Source of the DNA: Streptomyces sp. ST2-7A
Lineage (GTDB): Bacteria > Actinomycetota > Actinomycetes > Streptomycetales > Streptomycetaceae
Length of the DNA: 64,000 bases
Assembly: GCF_021390475.1 (NCBI RefSeq)
Contig: NZ_JAJUWS010000015.1
Span: 60,296 to 124,295 of the forward strand
Direction of reading: 5' to 3'
Shown here: one piece after another, positions 8,784 to 19,875 of the stretch
Position numbering within the stretch: position 1 is the first letter of the stretch
How the letters are laid out: each line of letters opens with the position of its first letter
Program-made: the position numbers and the translations under genes
The notes under the pieces: model-generated
The model's database searches: none
What the model saw: the letters and a program-made list of their open reading frames with translations, nothing else
What the model was told of the DNA's origin: nothing

Positions 8784-8905
8784 CGAACCGCCCATCCTCG
8801 CGACGGTGAAGAAGTGATCACGCGACCTTCACGTTGAGCACACGATGTCCTCCGCGTTCCGGGGGGGACACGGGGATCGGGTCACGCCGAGGGAAGGGAG
8901 TCCCG

Positions 8906-9523
8906 TTGACGACCTCGTCGACCACGGGTGCCGGGAATCACGATGCGGCAGCGGCGGCGATCCGAGCCGGTGACGAGGCGGCCTTCGCCCTGCTCGTCGA
9001 ACGACACCGCAACAGCCTGCGGACCCACTGCCACCGGATGCTCGGTTCCTTCACCGACGCCGAGGACGCGCCGCAGGAGACCTGGCTCCGGGCCTGGCGC
9101 GGCCGACACACCCTCCACGGGGAGCACGGCGTCCGCCCCTGGCCGTACCGCATCGCCACCCGTGCCTGCCTCGACGCCCTCACCGGCCCCGGGCCCCCGT
9201 GCCCGCCGTGAACGGCACGGGCGCCCCGGCCCACTCCCCGAGGGCCGAGGTGACCTGGCTGGAGCCCTACCCGGACGAACTCCCGGACCCACCGGCCCCC
9301 GAGGAGGAACGCCCGGAGGCGCTCGCCCTGGCCCGGGAGACGATCGAGTCGACCTTCATCGCCGCACTGCAACACCTACCGCCGCGCCAACGCGCGGTGC
9401 TGATCCTGCGGGACGTGGCGGACCGCTCCGCCGCCGAGACCGCGGAGATCATGGGGACGAGCGTCGCCTCGACCAAGAGCGCCCTCCAGCGGGCGCGCGC
9501 GGGACTGCGCGAGCACATGCCGA
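8906..9523 (+). pseudogene. Frameshifted and truncated ECF sigma factor gene
   Basis: Two frames together spell an ECF sigma factor. From a TTG at 8906 (after GGGAAGGGAG) the first frame gives [21 protein letters not shown], then region 2 ([36 protein letters not shown]) and stops at 9209-9211. The rest continues in another frame from about 9181 ([17 protein letters not shown]), with region 4 ([53 protein letters not shown]) ending near 9520. The WLEPYPD signature points to the large ECF type that carries a C-terminal SnoaL-like domain; that domain is absent. A frameshift near 9180-9205 plus a 3' deletion make it non-functional. A sequencing error could explain the shift but not the missing 3' part. 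Confidence 0.82.
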
Positions 9524-9931
9524 TGGGCGGAGGGCGGGTACCTCCTGATCCAGGAGGTGGAACTCGAACAGCACGGGGAACGGGTCGTCGGGTTCGAGGT
9601 GATCGGCAGGCGGAAGCCCTTCGGGGCGGAGAAGCCCGATCCGGAGATCACGTCCCGGTTCCACGACAACCACGGCAACACCCTCGACCACGTCTACGAG
9701 ACCGAGGACGACACCCTGATCATCCGGGGTGGCGAGAAGGGCTCCCCCGCCCATTACCGGGGCACCTTCTCCCCGGACGGGAGGACCGTGACCGGGGCGT
9801 GGACGTGCCCCGGCGGCGGTGGTTGCACCTCCACGATGACCAGGCTCGACACCCCGGTTTCCCGAAGGACGCCCCGAAGGCCCCCGGGCGGCCCCCGGAC
9901 CGGTGCGGGGGCCGCCCGGGTCGACGGTTAG
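9524..9931 (+). pseudogene. 5'-truncated fragment of a DUF1579-like gene
   Basis: From 9524 a frame without its own start gives [21 protein letters not shown], then [79 protein letters not shown]. This resembles the C-terminal two thirds of small actinobacterial lipocalin-like proteins (DUF1579 type). The N-terminal part is missing and the frame abuts the end of sigma region 4. The best reading is a deletion that joined two neighbouring genes. The last ~25 residues (arginine and proline rich) look like read-through past the original stop region. The family name is from memory of the motif pattern. Confidence 0.65.
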
Positions 9932-9934
9932 CCT
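9929..9934 (+). promoter_or_regulatory. -10 element of a leaderless transcript (HAD gene)
   Basis: TAGCCT at 9929-9934 is followed by exactly 6 bp and the GTG start at 9941, with no ribosome site between. Transcription should therefore begin at or next to the start codon. No convincing -35 is seen. Confidence 0.5.
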
Positions 9935-9940
9935 GATCGG

Positions 9941-10612
9941 GTGGCATCACCGGTGGAACTGGTCATCTTCGACTGCGACGGCGTCCTCGTGGACAGCGAG
10001 CGGATAGCCCTGCGCGTCAACGTGGAACTCGGCGCCGAGTTGGGCTGGACGATGGACGAGGAGGAGATCCTCGACCGCTTCCTGGGACGTTCCGGCGCCG
10101 CGGTGCGGGAACAGATCGCCGAACGGCTCGGCGAGGCCACGGCCACCGAGTGGGATCGGCGGTACCGGGAACGGCTGCACGCCGCGATACCCGACGAACT
10201 GACCCCCGTGCCCGGTATCCGATCCGCGCTGGCCGAACTGGCCGGCCGGGAGGAACGCGGTGAGTTGCTCACCTGCATCGCCTCCAGCGGTGACCACGCC
10301 AAGATGCGCCTCACCCTGGGCACCACCGGCCTGTACCCGCGCTTCGAGGGGCGGATCTTCAGCACCACGGAGGTGGCCCGCGGCAAGCCGGCCCCCGACC
10401 TGTTCCTGCACGCCGCGCGCCGTATGGGCGTGGCGCCGGCCGCCTGCGTGGTCGTGGAGGACAGCCACTACGGGGTGCGCGCCGCCCGGGCGGCGGGGAT
10501 GCGCTCGCTGGGGTACGCCGGCGGGCTCAGCCGGCCGGAACGGCTGATGGGCCCGGACACCATCGTCTTCGAGGACATGACACGGCTGCCGGAGCTGATC
10601 GCCGGTCTGTGA
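9941..10612 (+). CDS. HAD-IA family phosphatase
   Basis: A 223-residue HAD superfamily hydrolase. Motif I FDCDGVLVDSE places the nucleophile Asp11 and the acid/base Asp13. A four-helix cap follows (about 20-85), then motif II ASSG (about 113), motif III Lys in GKPAPDLF (about 148-155) and motif IV VVVEDSHYGVRAA. This layout fits beta-phosphoglucomutase/phosphoglycolate-phosphatase-like enzymes; the substrate cannot be assigned. The GTG at 9941 comes 6 bp after a -10 box, suggesting leaderless translation. It is convergent with the GNAT gene across a hairpin. Confidence 0.9.
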   Translation: MASPVELVIFDCDGVLVDSERIALRVNVELGAELGWTMDEEEILDRFLGRSGAAVREQIAERLGEATATEWDRRYRERLHAAIPDELTPVPGIRSALAELAGREERGELLTCIASSGDHAKMRLTLGTTGLYPRFEGRIFSTTEVARGKPAPDLFLHAARRMGVAPAACVVVEDSHYGVRAARAAGMRSLGYAGGLSRPERLMGPDTIVFEDMTRLPELIAGL

Positions 10613-10617
10613 GCCGG

Positions 10618-10665
10618 GCCGTCCGCGTGGGGCCCCGCGTTCGGGCCGAGCCGCGCGCGGACGGC
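10618..10665. terminator. Bidirectional hairpin terminator
   Basis: GCCGTCCGCG (10618-10627) pairs perfectly with CGCGGACGGC (10656-10665) between the 3' ends of the HAD and GNAT genes. The region between the arms contains further GC-rich pairing. Confidence 0.55.
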
Positions 10666-10673
10666 GGTGACGA

Positions 10674-11345
10674 CTACCGCGCCCCGGGCCCGCCGGCGCT
10701 CCGGGGGCCGCCCGGCGCGTCACCGGGCGCGGTCTCCCGGGGATCCCGGTGGAAGATGGTGGTGGGGTGCAGCCGCCCCATGGGGTCGGCCGCGTAGTCC
10801 GGCACCCGACCCACCTCGATCCAACCCGCCACCCGGTAGAAGGTCTCCGCCGGGCTGTCGGTCTCCGTGTCGAGCACCAGGAGCGTGAGTCCGGCGGACG
10901 CCGCCGCCCGCTCGGCCGCGGCCAGCAGGGCCCGGGCCACTCCCCCGCGCCGCGCCGTGCGGGCCACCATCAGCTTCGCGATCTCCCCCCGATGCCGGCC
11001 GTTCGGCTTGGTCACCGGATACAGGGAGATGGTCCCGATCACCCCTCCGCCGGCGTCGCGGGCGATCCACAGCCACAGATCGCCGGCGGCCACCTCCGGA
11101 ACCCGGTGCTCCCACCAGGTCCGGGCCGCGGCCCGGTCGAGATCGGCGAGGAAGCCGAGGGAGGCGCCACCCGCCACGGCGTCGACGAGGATCTCTGCCA
11201 GGCCGTCCAGGTGGGACAGGAGGGCGGGGGCGTTCAGGCGGGTGATCACGGGGCCGGCGGGAGCCGGTGTCGGAAGGACCTCGGTGTCGATGTCGACGCG
11301 ATCGTCGATCTCCGGGGCGACGGCGGTGGCCGGATCGGTCGTCAC
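10674..11345 (-). CDS. GNAT family N-acetyltransferase
   Basis: A 223-residue acetyltransferase. The GNAT core is at about 85-195, with motif A (KLMVARTARRGGVARALLAAAERAA) holding the acetyl-CoA pyrophosphate loop R-R-G-G-V-A, and motif B ending TETDSPAETFYRVAGWIEVGRVPDYAADPMG. Pro/Ala-rich disordered segments flank it. The GTG start at 11345 overlaps the ureD stop (GTGA) and has AGGAGA about 9 bp upstream, so it is translationally coupled to the urease operon. That coupling may be positional only; a role in nickel or urea metabolism is not indicated. The substrate is unknown. Confidence 0.88.
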   Translation of the reverse strand: MTTDPATAVAPEIDDRVDIDTEVLPTPAPAGPVITRLNAPALLSHLDGLAEILVDAVAGGASLGFLADLDRAAARTWWEHRVPEVAAGDLWLWIARDAGGGVIGTISLYPVTKPNGRHRGEIAKLMVARTARRGGVARALLAAAERAAASAGLTLLVLDTETDSPAETFYRVAGWIEVGRVPDYAADPMGRLHPTTIFHRDPRETAPGDAPGGPRSAGGPGAR

Positions 11346-12292
11346 ACGGATCTCCTGTCGGAAGGGGAGCCGGGAGGCGGCTCCGGTGCGGGTGCGGGAA
11401 GAGGGTGTGTCGGGGCCCGGTCGGCGGAGGGATCCATCCGATCGAGCAGGTGACGCAGGCCCAGGCCGTCGTCGGCGACGGCGGAGACCAGGATCGCATC
11501 ACCCGCCGGCGACATCCGGGCGGCGAGGCCGGCGGCGCCGGGATCGGTGGCGACGGTCGGGGCGGCGGCCGTCCCGGGGGCGGACCCCGGCGCGGCCGGA
11601 TCCACCCGCAGAATCTGTCCCGCGGCCCGTCTCCCGCCCATCACCGCGCCACTCCGCCAACCGGGTTCGTCCGGCCCGTGGGAGGTCTCCTGGTCGAGCA
11701 GCACCCGACCCGCCCGGTACACGGTCAGCCGGGCGACCAGCCGGCCCGGCTCCTCACCGGCCCGCCCGGCGAGGTGCTCCTCCCGGTAGTGCAGACGGGC
11801 GCCGGGAGCCAGGTGGATCCGGGTGCGGGCGTACAGGTCGCTGCCGCGCGCCGAGATCAGCGGTTCGGGGGTCCAGTGCAGTTCGGCGTCCCCACCGACA
11901 TGGAGTTCGGTCAGGTATTCGGCCCGGTCCCCCCGTGCGCCGGGCAGGGCGACACAGGCGGCGGCGGAGACGACGTGCAGGCCGGCGCCCGGCAGAACCG
12001 TGACGGTGAGTGCGAGGCGATCGCCGTTGAGCGGCGCGCTCATGGCCCCGACCAGGCACACCCGGGGGCGCGGCCCCGTCGCACGGGTGCGGCGCACCGC
12101 GAGGGGGCCCTCCCCCCGCAGCTCCGGCAGGCGTCCACCGGGGGCGGCCGTGATCCGCGCCGAGGCGGTCACGGCGGTCGACCCGGCCCCCGACGGGGGT
12201 ACCGGACCGGCGGAGGCCGTGGTGCCCCCGCCGCCGGGCCCGGCGGCGGAAACCCCGGGGCGGGGAGTGAGGGGGACGGGAGACGTTCTCAC
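11342..12292 (-). CDS. ureD: Urease accessory protein UreD
   Basis: A 316-residue member of the UreD (UreH) family. Diagnostic pieces are the central [40 protein letters not shown] and the later [14 protein letters not shown]. In known systems UreD binds apo-urease with UreF and UreG and channels nickel to the active site. The GTG at 12290-12292 overlaps the ureG stop; an in-frame ATG at 12307 would extend it five residues, so the start is uncertain. The first ~50 residues are a Pro/Gly-rich disordered leader. It is the last structural gene of ureABCFGD and overlaps the acetyltransferase start. Confidence 0.9.
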   Translation of the reverse strand: MRTSPVPLTPRPGVSAAGPGGGGTTASAGPVPPSGAGSTAVTASARITAAPGGRLPELRGEGPLAVRRTRATGPRPRVCLVGAMSAPLNGDRLALTVTVLPGAGLHVVSAAACVALPGARGDRAEYLTELHVGGDAELHWTPEPLISARGSDLYARTRIHLAPGARLHYREEHLAGRAGEEPGRLVARLTVYRAGRVLLDQETSHGPDEPGWRSGAVMGGRRAAGQILRVDPAAPGSAPGTAAAPTVATDPGAAGLAARMSPAGDAILVSAVADDGLGLRHLLDRMDPSADRAPTHPLPAPAPEPPPGSPSDRRSV

Positions 12293-12978
12293 CCCGCCGC
12301 CCGCCATGCCGCCAGTCGTGCGGTGATCCAGTCGGTGACCGGGCGCACCCCGTCGGGATCCCGCAGGGAGGTGAAGGCCACCGGCAGGTCGCCGCGCCGC
12401 GCCCTCGCGTCCCGGGCCATGAGTTCCAGGTCCGAGCCGACGTGCGGGGCGAGGTCGGTCTTGTTGACCACCAGCAGATCGGCGGTGGTGATACCGGGCC
12501 CTCCCTTGCGGGGGATGTCGTCACCGGCCGCGACGTCGATGACGAAGATCTGGGCGTCCACCAGGCCCCGGGAGAAGGTCGCGGTGAGGTTGTCCCCACC
12601 GGACTCCACCAACACCAGGTCCAGCCCCCCGACCCGCTCCTCCAACTCCTCCACCGCCTCCAGGTTGGCCGAGATGTCGTCCCGGATGGCGGTGTGCGGG
12701 CAGGCCCCGGTCTCCACCGCCGTGATCCGCCCGGGCGGCAGGACGGCCTCGCGCAGCAGGAACTCCGCGTCCTCACGGGTGTAGATGTCGTTGGTGACCA
12801 CCGCGATGGACAACTCCCCGCGCAACGCGCGGCACAACGCCGCCACCGTGGCGGTCTTGCCGGATCCGACGGGTCCCCCCAGCCCCACCCGCAGGGCCCG
12901 GCGCGAACCATCGGGCAGCAGGGGCCCGGCCCCGTGCGTATGACGTTCGGGAAAAGCGACGGGATGATCCAGATGCAC
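12289..12978 (-). CDS. ureG: Urease accessory GTPase UreG
   Basis: A 229-residue SIMIBI-class GTPase that powers nickel insertion into urease. The P-loop GGPVGSGKT is at 34-42, followed by [18 protein letters not shown], the metal-binding [11 protein letters not shown] (Cys-Pro-His), [16 protein letters not shown] and the guanine motif NKTD. The N-terminus starts with His-rich [18 protein letters not shown], a short version of the nickel-binding tail seen in some UreG proteins. The ATG is at 12978. It lies between ureF and ureD, overlapping ureD by 4 bp. Confidence 0.97.
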   Translation of the reverse strand: MHLDHPVAFPERHTHGAGPLLPDGSRRALRVGLGGPVGSGKTATVAALCRALRGELSIAVVTNDIYTREDAEFLLREAVLPPGRITAVETGACPHTAIRDDISANLEAVEELEERVGGLDLVLVESGGDNLTATFSRGLVDAQIFVIDVAAGDDIPRKGGPGITTADLLVVNKTDLAPHVGSDLELMARDARARRGDLPVAFTSLRDPDGVRPVTDWITARLAAWRAAG

Positions 12979-13048
12979 GATGTCTCCGATGGGGGCGACG
13001 GCGGAAGCGGACCGGGGTCCGTCCCGGGGGTCGGGTGGGATCGGGCGG

Positions 13049-13768
13049 TCAGGAGGCGAAGAGCCGGGCCGGTTGGAGTGCGTGGAACTCCGCGCCGATC
13101 TCCGACAGCGGCCCGCAGGCCGCCGGCAGTTCGTCGGGATCGCCCGAGGCGAGCGCGCGGCGCGCGGCCTCCGTCGCCCGCGTGGCTACCGCGTCGACCT
13201 CCGGCGCGAGTCGGGCGAGGACGGCGGTGGCGGCCAGCGGGTCCAATCCCATCAGCCGCACGGCTGCCCCGGCCGGGCCGGAGACCGTCTCGTGGGCGGC
13301 GGCCCGGGCCGCGTCGGCGGGAGCGATCCCGGCCGCCCGTGCGACCAGCCCGAGCACCACCGGCTGGTGCAGTCCCCGGGGATGGTCGACGGCGACGGCG
13401 TCCAGGGCCGGATCGGGCCAGGCGGCCCGGCCCGCCCGCAGCAGCTGGCGGCCCAGTCGGCGGGCGACCGTCCGGAGGGCCGGGGAGGGGGTACGGGCGT
13501 CGGCGGCGACGTCCAGTCCGGCGGGCTCACCGCCCAGGGCGGCCGCCGCCGCCAACCCGGCGGCGACGAGTCCGGCGGTGTGCAGGCGCCCCCGGCAGAA
13601 ACCGGCCGGTCCGTCGGGCCCCGGACCGTCGGTGAGACGGCCGTCGCGCACGGCGCTCTCGGCCCCGCCGGAGTGGGCGTGGCCACCGGCGGGGAAACGG
13701 CCGTCGGCCAGGACCAGCAGCGCGGCGACGCCCGCGGTCGACGGGGGGTGCGGTGATGGATGGGTCAT
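13049..13768 (-). CDS. ureF: Urease accessory protein UreF
   Basis: A 239-residue all-helical UreF that acts with UreD and UreG as the nickel-loading complex. Recognisable parts are [24 protein letters not shown] (about 16-39), [10 protein letters not shown] (mid), the [24 protein letters not shown] block and the C-terminus [18 protein letters not shown]. That C-terminus is the classic UreF tail that contacts UreG and UreD. The ATG at 13766-13768 is chosen because it matches family length; the frame is open further upstream without a better site. It lies 68 bp downstream of ureC and 70 bp before ureG. Confidence 0.95.
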   Translation of the reverse strand: MTHPSPHPPSTAGVAALLVLADGRFPAGGHAHSGGAESAVRDGRLTDGPGPDGPAGFCRGRLHTAGLVAAGLAAAAALGGEPAGLDVAADARTPSPALRTVARRLGRQLLRAGRAAWPDPALDAVAVDHPRGLHQPVVLGLVARAAGIAPADAARAAAHETVSGPAGAAVRLMGLDPLAATAVLARLAPEVDAVATRATEAARRALASGDPDELPAACGPLSEIGAEFHALQPARLFAS

Positions 13769-13836
13769 CGGGGCCCCACGGGTCGGGAGTGGACGATCCG
13801 GATCGGGAATGCCGGGGCCGGGCGGGCCCACCGGGG

Positions 13837-15591
13837 TCAGAAGAGGAAGTAGCGCTGGGTCATGGGGAGGGTTCGCGCCGGGGCGGGGACGACCGGCTCG
13901 CCGTCGATGGTGACGGAGAAGCTGTCCGGCTCCACCCGGACGTCCGGCCGGGCGTCGTTCTCCCGCATGTCTGCCTTGCCGACCCGGCGGGTGTTCCCGG
14001 CCGGCACCCAGCGCTTGGACAGCTCCAGGCGGTCCGGCAGCCCGTCCTCCAGTGCCAGCGGGGAGACGAAGTTGACGGAGTTGCTCCCCGGCGCCCGGCC
14101 CAGCGCGCCGAACATCGGGCGCGGCAGCACCGGTTGAGGGGTGGGGATGGAGGCGTTGGCATCCCCCATCTGCGCCAGGACGATCTGCCCGCCCTTGAGC
14201 ACCAGCAGCGGCTTGACGCCGAAGAACGCCGGCTCCCACAGCACCAGGTCGGCGAGCTTGCCCGGCTCCACCGAGCCCACCTCGCGCCCGACGCCCTGCG
14301 CGATCGCCGGGTTGATCGTGTACTTGGCGACGTAGCGGCGCACCCGGTGGTTGTCGGCCGGTCCGTCGCCGGGCAGGGGGCCGCGGCGGAGCTTCATCAC
14401 GTGCGCGGTCTGCCAGGTGCGCAGCACGATCTCGCCGATGCGCCCCATCGCCTGGGAGTCGGAGGAGATGATCGAGATGGCTCCGAGGTCGTGCAGGATG
14501 TCCTCGGCCGCGATGGTGGTGGGGCGGATGCGGGACTCGGCGAAGGCCAGGTCCTCGGGGACCGCCGGGTTCAGGTGGTGGCAGACCATCAGCATGTCGA
14601 GGTGTTCCTCGACGGTGTTGACGGTGTGCGGCCGGGTGGGGTTGGTGGAACTCGGGAGCACGTACGGCTCGGAGACCACCGTGATGATGTCCGGGGCGTG
14701 CCCCCCACCCGCCCCCTCGGTGTGGAAGGTGTGCACCGAGCGGCCGGCGACGGCGGCCAGGGTGTCGGCGACGAAACCGGCCTCGTTGAGGGTGTCGGTG
14801 TGGACGGCGAGCTGTGCGCCGGTGTCCTCGCACACGTCCAGGCAGGCGTCGATGACGGCGGGGGTCGCCCCCCAGTCCTCGTGGATCTTGAAGCCGACGG
14901 CGCCGCCGCGCAGTTGTGCGAGCATCGCCTCGCGGGAGACGGTGTTGCCCTTGGCGAGCAGGCCGATGTTGACGGGGAGGCCGTCCATCGCCTCCAGCAT
15001 CCGGGCGATGTGCCAGGAACCGGGGGTCACGGTGGTGGCCTTGCTGCCCTCGGCGGGCCCGGTACCGCCGCCCAGGAGGGTGGTGACACCGGAAGCCAGG
15101 GCCTCGTCCACCAACTGGGGGCAGATGAAGTGGACGTGCCCGTCGATGGCACCCGCGGTGAGGATCCGGCCGTTCCCGGCGATCACCTCGGTCTCCGGAC
15201 CGATCACCAGGTCGGGGTGGACGCCGTCCATCGTCTCGGGGTTACCGGCCTTGCCCAGGGCGATGATCCGCCCGTCGCGGACACCGATGTCGGCCTTGAC
15301 GATCCCGGTGTGGTCGATGACCACGGCACCGGTGATCACGGTGTCCGGAGTGCCCTCGGCCCGGGTCGCCCGGGACTGCCCCATGGACTCCCGGATGACC
15401 TTGCCGCCCCCGAAGACGGCTTCCTCCCCCGCCCGACCGGGACCACCCGCCAGGTCCTCCTCGATCTCGACGAACAGGTCGGTGTCGGCCAGGCGGATCC
15501 GGTCCCCGGTGGTGGGTCCGTAGAGGTCGGCGTAGGCGGCGCGATCCAGCACCGGTCGACCCCCGGGGGGCGTGCGCGGCTCACTCGGCAT
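13837..15591 (-). CDS. ureC: Urease alpha subunit (catalytic)
   Basis: The 584-residue catalytic subunit that hydrolyses urea to ammonia and carbamate. Visible nickel ligands and catalytic residues are His152 and His154 (GHVHF), the carbamylated Lys235 (VGFKIHEDW), His264 ([10 protein letters not shown]), His290 ([15 protein letters not shown]), the flap His338/His339 (MVCHHLN) and Asp378 (SSDSQAMGR). All key residues are present, so the enzyme should be active. The start overlaps the ureB stop region by 11 bp, implying coupled translation. The length is slightly above the usual ~570 because of a short N-terminal extension. Confidence 0.98.
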   Translation of the reverse strand: MPSEPRTPPGGRPVLDRAAYADLYGPTTGDRIRLADTDLFVEIEEDLAGGPGRAGEEAVFGGGKVIRESMGQSRATRAEGTPDTVITGAVVIDHTGIVKADIGVRDGRIIALGKAGNPETMDGVHPDLVIGPETEVIAGNGRILTAGAIDGHVHFICPQLVDEALASGVTTLLGGGTGPAEGSKATTVTPGSWHIARMLEAMDGLPVNIGLLAKGNTVSREAMLAQLRGGAVGFKIHEDWGATPAVIDACLDVCEDTGAQLAVHTDTLNEAGFVADTLAAVAGRSVHTFHTEGAGGGHAPDIITVVSEPYVLPSSTNPTRPHTVNTVEEHLDMLMVCHHLNPAVPEDLAFAESRIRPTTIAAEDILHDLGAISIISSDSQAMGRIGEIVLRTWQTAHVMKLRRGPLPGDGPADNHRVRRYVAKYTINPAIAQGVGREVGSVEPGKLADLVLWEPAFFGVKPLLVLKGGQIVLAQMGDANASIPTPQPVLPRPMFGALGRAPGSNSVNFVSPLALEDGLPDRLELSKRWVPAGNTRRVGKADMRENDARPDVRVEPDSFSVTIDGEPVVPAPARTLPMTQRYFLF

Positions 15592-15895
15592 CGAGGGACC
15601 CCCCGGTCTCCCCGCGCAGGCCGGCCACGATCCGGGCTCCGGCCAGCGGGATCAGGTCCACCTCGACCGGCAGACCGGGCTCGAAGCGCACGGCGGTGCC
15701 GGCGGCGATGGCCGGACGTCGGCCGCGGGCCGCCGCCCGGTCGAACTCCAGGGCGGGATTGGCCTCGGCGAAGTGATAGTGGGAACCGACCTGCACCGGC
15801 CGATCGGCGGTGTTGCGGACGGTCAGGCGGATGATGTCCGCCCCCGCGTGGAGTTCCACGGGGGTGTCGGCGTACAGGATCTCTCCGGGAATCAC
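15581..15895 (-). CDS. ureB: Urease beta subunit
   Basis: A 104-residue structural subunit of the (ABC)3 urease trimer. The family pattern is clear: [18 protein letters not shown], then [35 protein letters not shown]. The C-terminus is [19 protein letters not shown]. The length is typical of separate beta subunits. It overlaps ureC by 11 bp and starts 15 bp after ureA, so the three structural genes are tightly coupled. Confidence 0.97.
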   Translation of the reverse strand: MIPGEILYADTPVELHAGADIIRLTVRNTADRPVQVGSHYHFAEANPALEFDRAAARGRRPAIAAGTAVRFEPGLPVEVDLIPLAGARIVAGLRGETGGSLDAE

Positions 15896-15910
15896 GGGAT
15901 GCCTCCGGGG

Positions 15911-16213
15911 TCAGCCGATGGGCTCGTGGACGGTGACGAGCTTGGTGCCGTCCGGGAAGGTGGCCTCCACCTGGACGTCGTGGATCATCTCGGGCACGCC
16001 CTCCATGACCTCCTCGCGGGTGAGCACGGTGCGACCGGAGGCCATCAACTCGGCGACGGTGCGGCCGTCCCGGGCCCCCTCCAGTACGTGGGCGGTGATC
16101 AGCGCCACCGCCTCCGGGTGGTTCAACCGCAGACCCCGGGCACGGCGCCGCTCGGCGACGTCGGCGGCCACGTGGACGAGCAGGCGTTCCTGCTCGTGCG
16201 GGGTCAGGCGCAC
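15911..16213 (-). CDS. ureA: Urease gamma subunit
   Basis: A 100-residue gamma subunit beginning [23 protein letters not shown] and containing [28 protein letters not shown] and [32 protein letters not shown], all standard for UreA. The GTG at 16211-16213 is chosen because it gives exactly the usual family length and the usual first residues. An open in-frame extension up to 16360 would add a charged, proline-rich leader without family support. It is the first gene of the operon. A GlnR-like box lies about 205-230 bp upstream, suggesting nitrogen control. Confidence 0.95.
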   Translation of the reverse strand: MRLTPHEQERLLVHVAADVAERRRARGLRLNHPEAVALITAHVLEGARDGRTVAELMASGRTVLTREEVMEGVPEMIHDVQVEATFPDGTKLVTVHEPIG

Positions 16214-17715
<1,502 letters not shown>

Positions 17716-18020
17716 GGGCCGGCGGCCCCGTCCGCCCCTCCCCCATCGTGTCCTCCACGCTTCCCGGGCCCCCGGGACCCGCCGCCCGGTGGGTCCCGGG
17801 GGCTCACCCGTACGCGGCGTTCGTCACCCGGTCGGGTGGAGCCGATCACCCGACGTCCCGTCAATCCAGTTATGGCGCAACTACCCTGAGTGGACGCCAT
17901 ATCGTATGCACCAGAACCGTCACAGAATCCCGTTCGTTCGTCTATTCCCTTGGCGGATTGTCAGCATCATGGACCACCATGGGGGTAAGCGGACCACCGC
18001 GGAGCAGAGAGGAGGCGTCC
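17716..18020. other. 305-bp spacer upstream of sflA
   Basis: It contains the asd terminator (17767-17804) and then an AT-richer stretch (17870-17970) that should hold the sflA promoter. No single -35/-10 pair stands out. No gene is seen. Confidence 0.5.
17767..17804 (+). terminator. Strong hairpin terminator after asd
   Basis: A 14-base GC-rich stem (17767-17780 with 17791-17804, one G-U pair) with a 10-nt loop begins 52 bp after the asd stop codon. Confidence 0.7.
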
Positions 18021-18476
18021 ATGGGTTCGGTGCGCAGGGCCAGCGCCTGGCTCGGTCTGGTCGACGACCGCGAGATGCGCTACTACGACGACGAATACGC
18101 CGATGGGCCGGAGCCGGAGCCGGTGCCGGAGCCGGAGGGCCACGCCGAGCCGTGGACCACCGACCCGCGTCTGCGGGTGGCGGCGGAGACCGCCGAGGAA
18201 CAGGGCGGCCGGATCGCCACCATCACCCCCCAGGGCTTCCGCGATGCCCGACGGATCGGTGAGCTGTTCCGTGACGGGGTCCCGGTGGTGATCAACCTCA
18301 CCACCCTGGAGTCCTCCGACGCCAAGCGCGTGGTGGACTTCGCCGCGGGGCTGACCTTCGGGCTGCGCGGCACCATCGAGCGGGTGGCCAACCGGGTCTT
18401 CCTGCTCACGCCGGCCGACTACCGCGTGATCAGCGGTGCGCGGAACAGCTCGACCGGCTTCTTCAACCAGAGCTGA
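18021..18476 (+). CDS. sflA: SepF-like cell division protein (SflA type)
   Basis: A 151-residue SepF-family protein. An N-terminal membrane-associating helix ([16 protein letters not shown]) is followed by an acidic linker with a [11 protein letters not shown] stretch (about 30-42). The SepF globular domain (about 60-142) contains [68 protein letters not shown]. SepF proteins bind FtsZ and tether it to the membrane. Streptomyces have SepF plus two paralogues, SflA and SflB; the isolated location away from ftsZ and the neighbourhood point to SflA, which is inference. The ATG at 18021 follows GAGAGGAGG at 18007-18015. A hairpin terminator follows directly. Confidence 0.88.
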   Translation: MGSVRRASAWLGLVDDREMRYYDDEYADGPEPEPVPEPEGHAEPWTTDPRLRVAAETAEEQGGRIATITPQGFRDARRIGELFRDGVPVVINLTTLESSDAKRVVDFAAGLTFGLRGTIERVANRVFLLTPADYRVISGARNSSTGFFNQS

Positions 18477-18477
18477 T

Positions 18478-18519
18478 CACCGGGCGGGCGGCGGATCACC
18501 GCGACCGCCCGGCCCGGTG
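18478..18519 (+). terminator. Hairpin terminator after sflA
   Basis: CACCGGGCGGGCGG (18478-18491) pairs with CCGCCCGGCCCGGTG (18505-18519), with a single bulged base, starting 2 bp after the sflA stop. Confidence 0.65.
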
Positions 18520-18681
18520 TCGGTTCGGCCGCTCCGGCACCATCGCGGCGCGGTCGGTACCGGGGCTTCCCCCGAAAGGCCCGGGGCGGCCCACCCGCCG
18601 CCGGGGGCCGGGGAGGTCGCCACGGTCGCCCTGATCCGGTTCGACGCCGACTCCCCGATTCGATCACCCCGGGTCCGGCGT

Positions 18682-19875
18682 TCAGCCGCGGAAGGCGTCC
18701 AATCCGGTGAGTGCCTTCCCGAGCACCAACTGGTGCATTTCCGAGGTGCCCTCGTAGGTGAGCACCGATTCCAGATTCGTGGCGTGCCGCATCACCGGAT
18801 ACTCCAACGAGATGCCGTTCGCCCCCAGAATCGTGCGGGACATCCGGCAGATCTCCAGCGCCTCGCGCACATTGTTGAGCTTTCCGAAACTGATCTGTTC
18901 CGGCGTGAGGGACCCCGCCTCCATCCGGCGACCCAGGTGCAGGGCGAGCAGCAATGCCTTGTGGAGTTCCACCGCCATGTCGGCGAGTTTCGCCTGGGTG
19001 ATCTGGAATCCGCCGATCGGCCGGCCGAACTGTTCCCGGGTGCGGGAGTACTCCAGCGCCGTCTCCAGACAACTGCGGGCGGCTCCCGGCGCCCCCCACA
19101 CGATCCCGTAGCGGGCGTGCCCCAGGCAGCCCAGCGGCGCGCCCAGCCCGCGCGCCCCCGGCAGCACCGCGTCGGCGGGCAGCCGCACCCCGTCCAACAC
19201 CAGTTCCCCCGTGATCGAGGCACGCAACGACCACTTGTGGCGGATCTCCGGTGCCGAGAATCCGGGGGTGTCCCGGGGCACGACGAAACCGCGGATGCCC
19301 TCCTCGGTCCGGGCCCACACCACGGCGACATCCGCGATCGGGGCGTTGGTGATCCACGTCTTGCGACCGGTGAGCACCCAGTCCGAGCCGTCCCGACGGG
19401 CGAAGGTGCGCATCGACCCGGGGTCGGAGCCGTGATCGGGCTCGGTGAGACCGAAGCACCCGATGGTCTCGCCCGCCGCCATACCGGGCAACCGCTGCTC
19501 GCGCTGCTCCGACGAGCCGTAACGGTGGATCGCGTACATCGCCAGTGAGCCCTGGACCGACACCAGGGAACGGATACCGGAGTCCGCGGCCTCCAACTCC
19601 AGGCAGGCGAGTCCGTACTGCACGGCTCCCGCCCCGGCGCAGCCGTACCCCTCCAGGGTCATGCCCAGGGCGCCCAGCGCACCGAGTTCGCGGGCCAGCT
19701 CCCGCACCACCGGCAGTTCACCGCGCTCGTACCACCCCGCGATGCCGGGCAGTACCCGGTCCGCGGCCCACCGCCGAACGGTGGCGCGGACCTGCGACTC
19801 CTCGGGGGTCAGCAGGTCGTCGATGCCGAGCGGGTCAGCGGGGTCGAAGCGGGGCGGCCGGGGTGCTGCCGGCAT
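18682..19875 (-). CDS. Acyl-CoA dehydrogenase (glutaryl-CoA dehydrogenase-like)
   Basis: A 397-residue FAD flavoenzyme of the acyl-CoA dehydrogenase family. N-terminal helical, middle beta and C-terminal helical domains are evident: GCFGLTEPDHGSDPGSM (flavin binding, about 138-154) and WVLTGRKTWITNAPIADVAVVWART in the middle. The C-terminal part has REQFGRPIGGFQITQAKLADM and the catalytic-base region LTYEGTSEMHQLVLGKALTGLDAF, with Glu at the glutaryl-CoA/isovaleryl position. The LEGYGCAGA and GFVVPRDTPGF signatures lean towards glutaryl-CoA dehydrogenase-like enzymes, possibly in lysine or tryptophan degradation. It overlaps the 3' end of the exporter gene by 41 bp, so they form one unit. The substrate is not proven. 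Confidence 0.92.
   Translation of the reverse strand: MPAAPRPPRFDPADPLGIDDLLTPEESQVRATVRRWAADRVLPGIAGWYERGELPVVRELARELGALGALGMTLEGYGCAGAGAVQYGLACLELEAADSGIRSLVSVQGSLAMYAIHRYGSSEQREQRLPGMAAGETIGCFGLTEPDHGSDPGSMRTFARRDGSDWVLTGRKTWITNAPIADVAVVWARTEEGIRGFVVPRDTPGFSAPEIRHKWSLRASITGELVLDGVRLPADAVLPGARGLGAPLGCLGHARYGIVWGAPGAARSCLETALEYSRTREQFGRPIGGFQITQAKLADMAVELHKALLLALHLGRRMEAGSLTPEQISFGKLNNVREALEICRMSRTILGANGISLEYPVMRHATNLESVLTYEGTSEMHQLVLGKALTGLDAFRG

Noticed and set aside
8906..9211. A short functional sigma factor ending at 9211
   Set aside because: It would lack region 4, whose sequence continues just downstream in another frame, so decay is the better explanation.
13753..15834. A 693-codon plus-strand open frame over ureC and ureB
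   Set aside because: It is the mirror frame of urease genes with intact catalytic residues on the minus strand; no family motif is visible.
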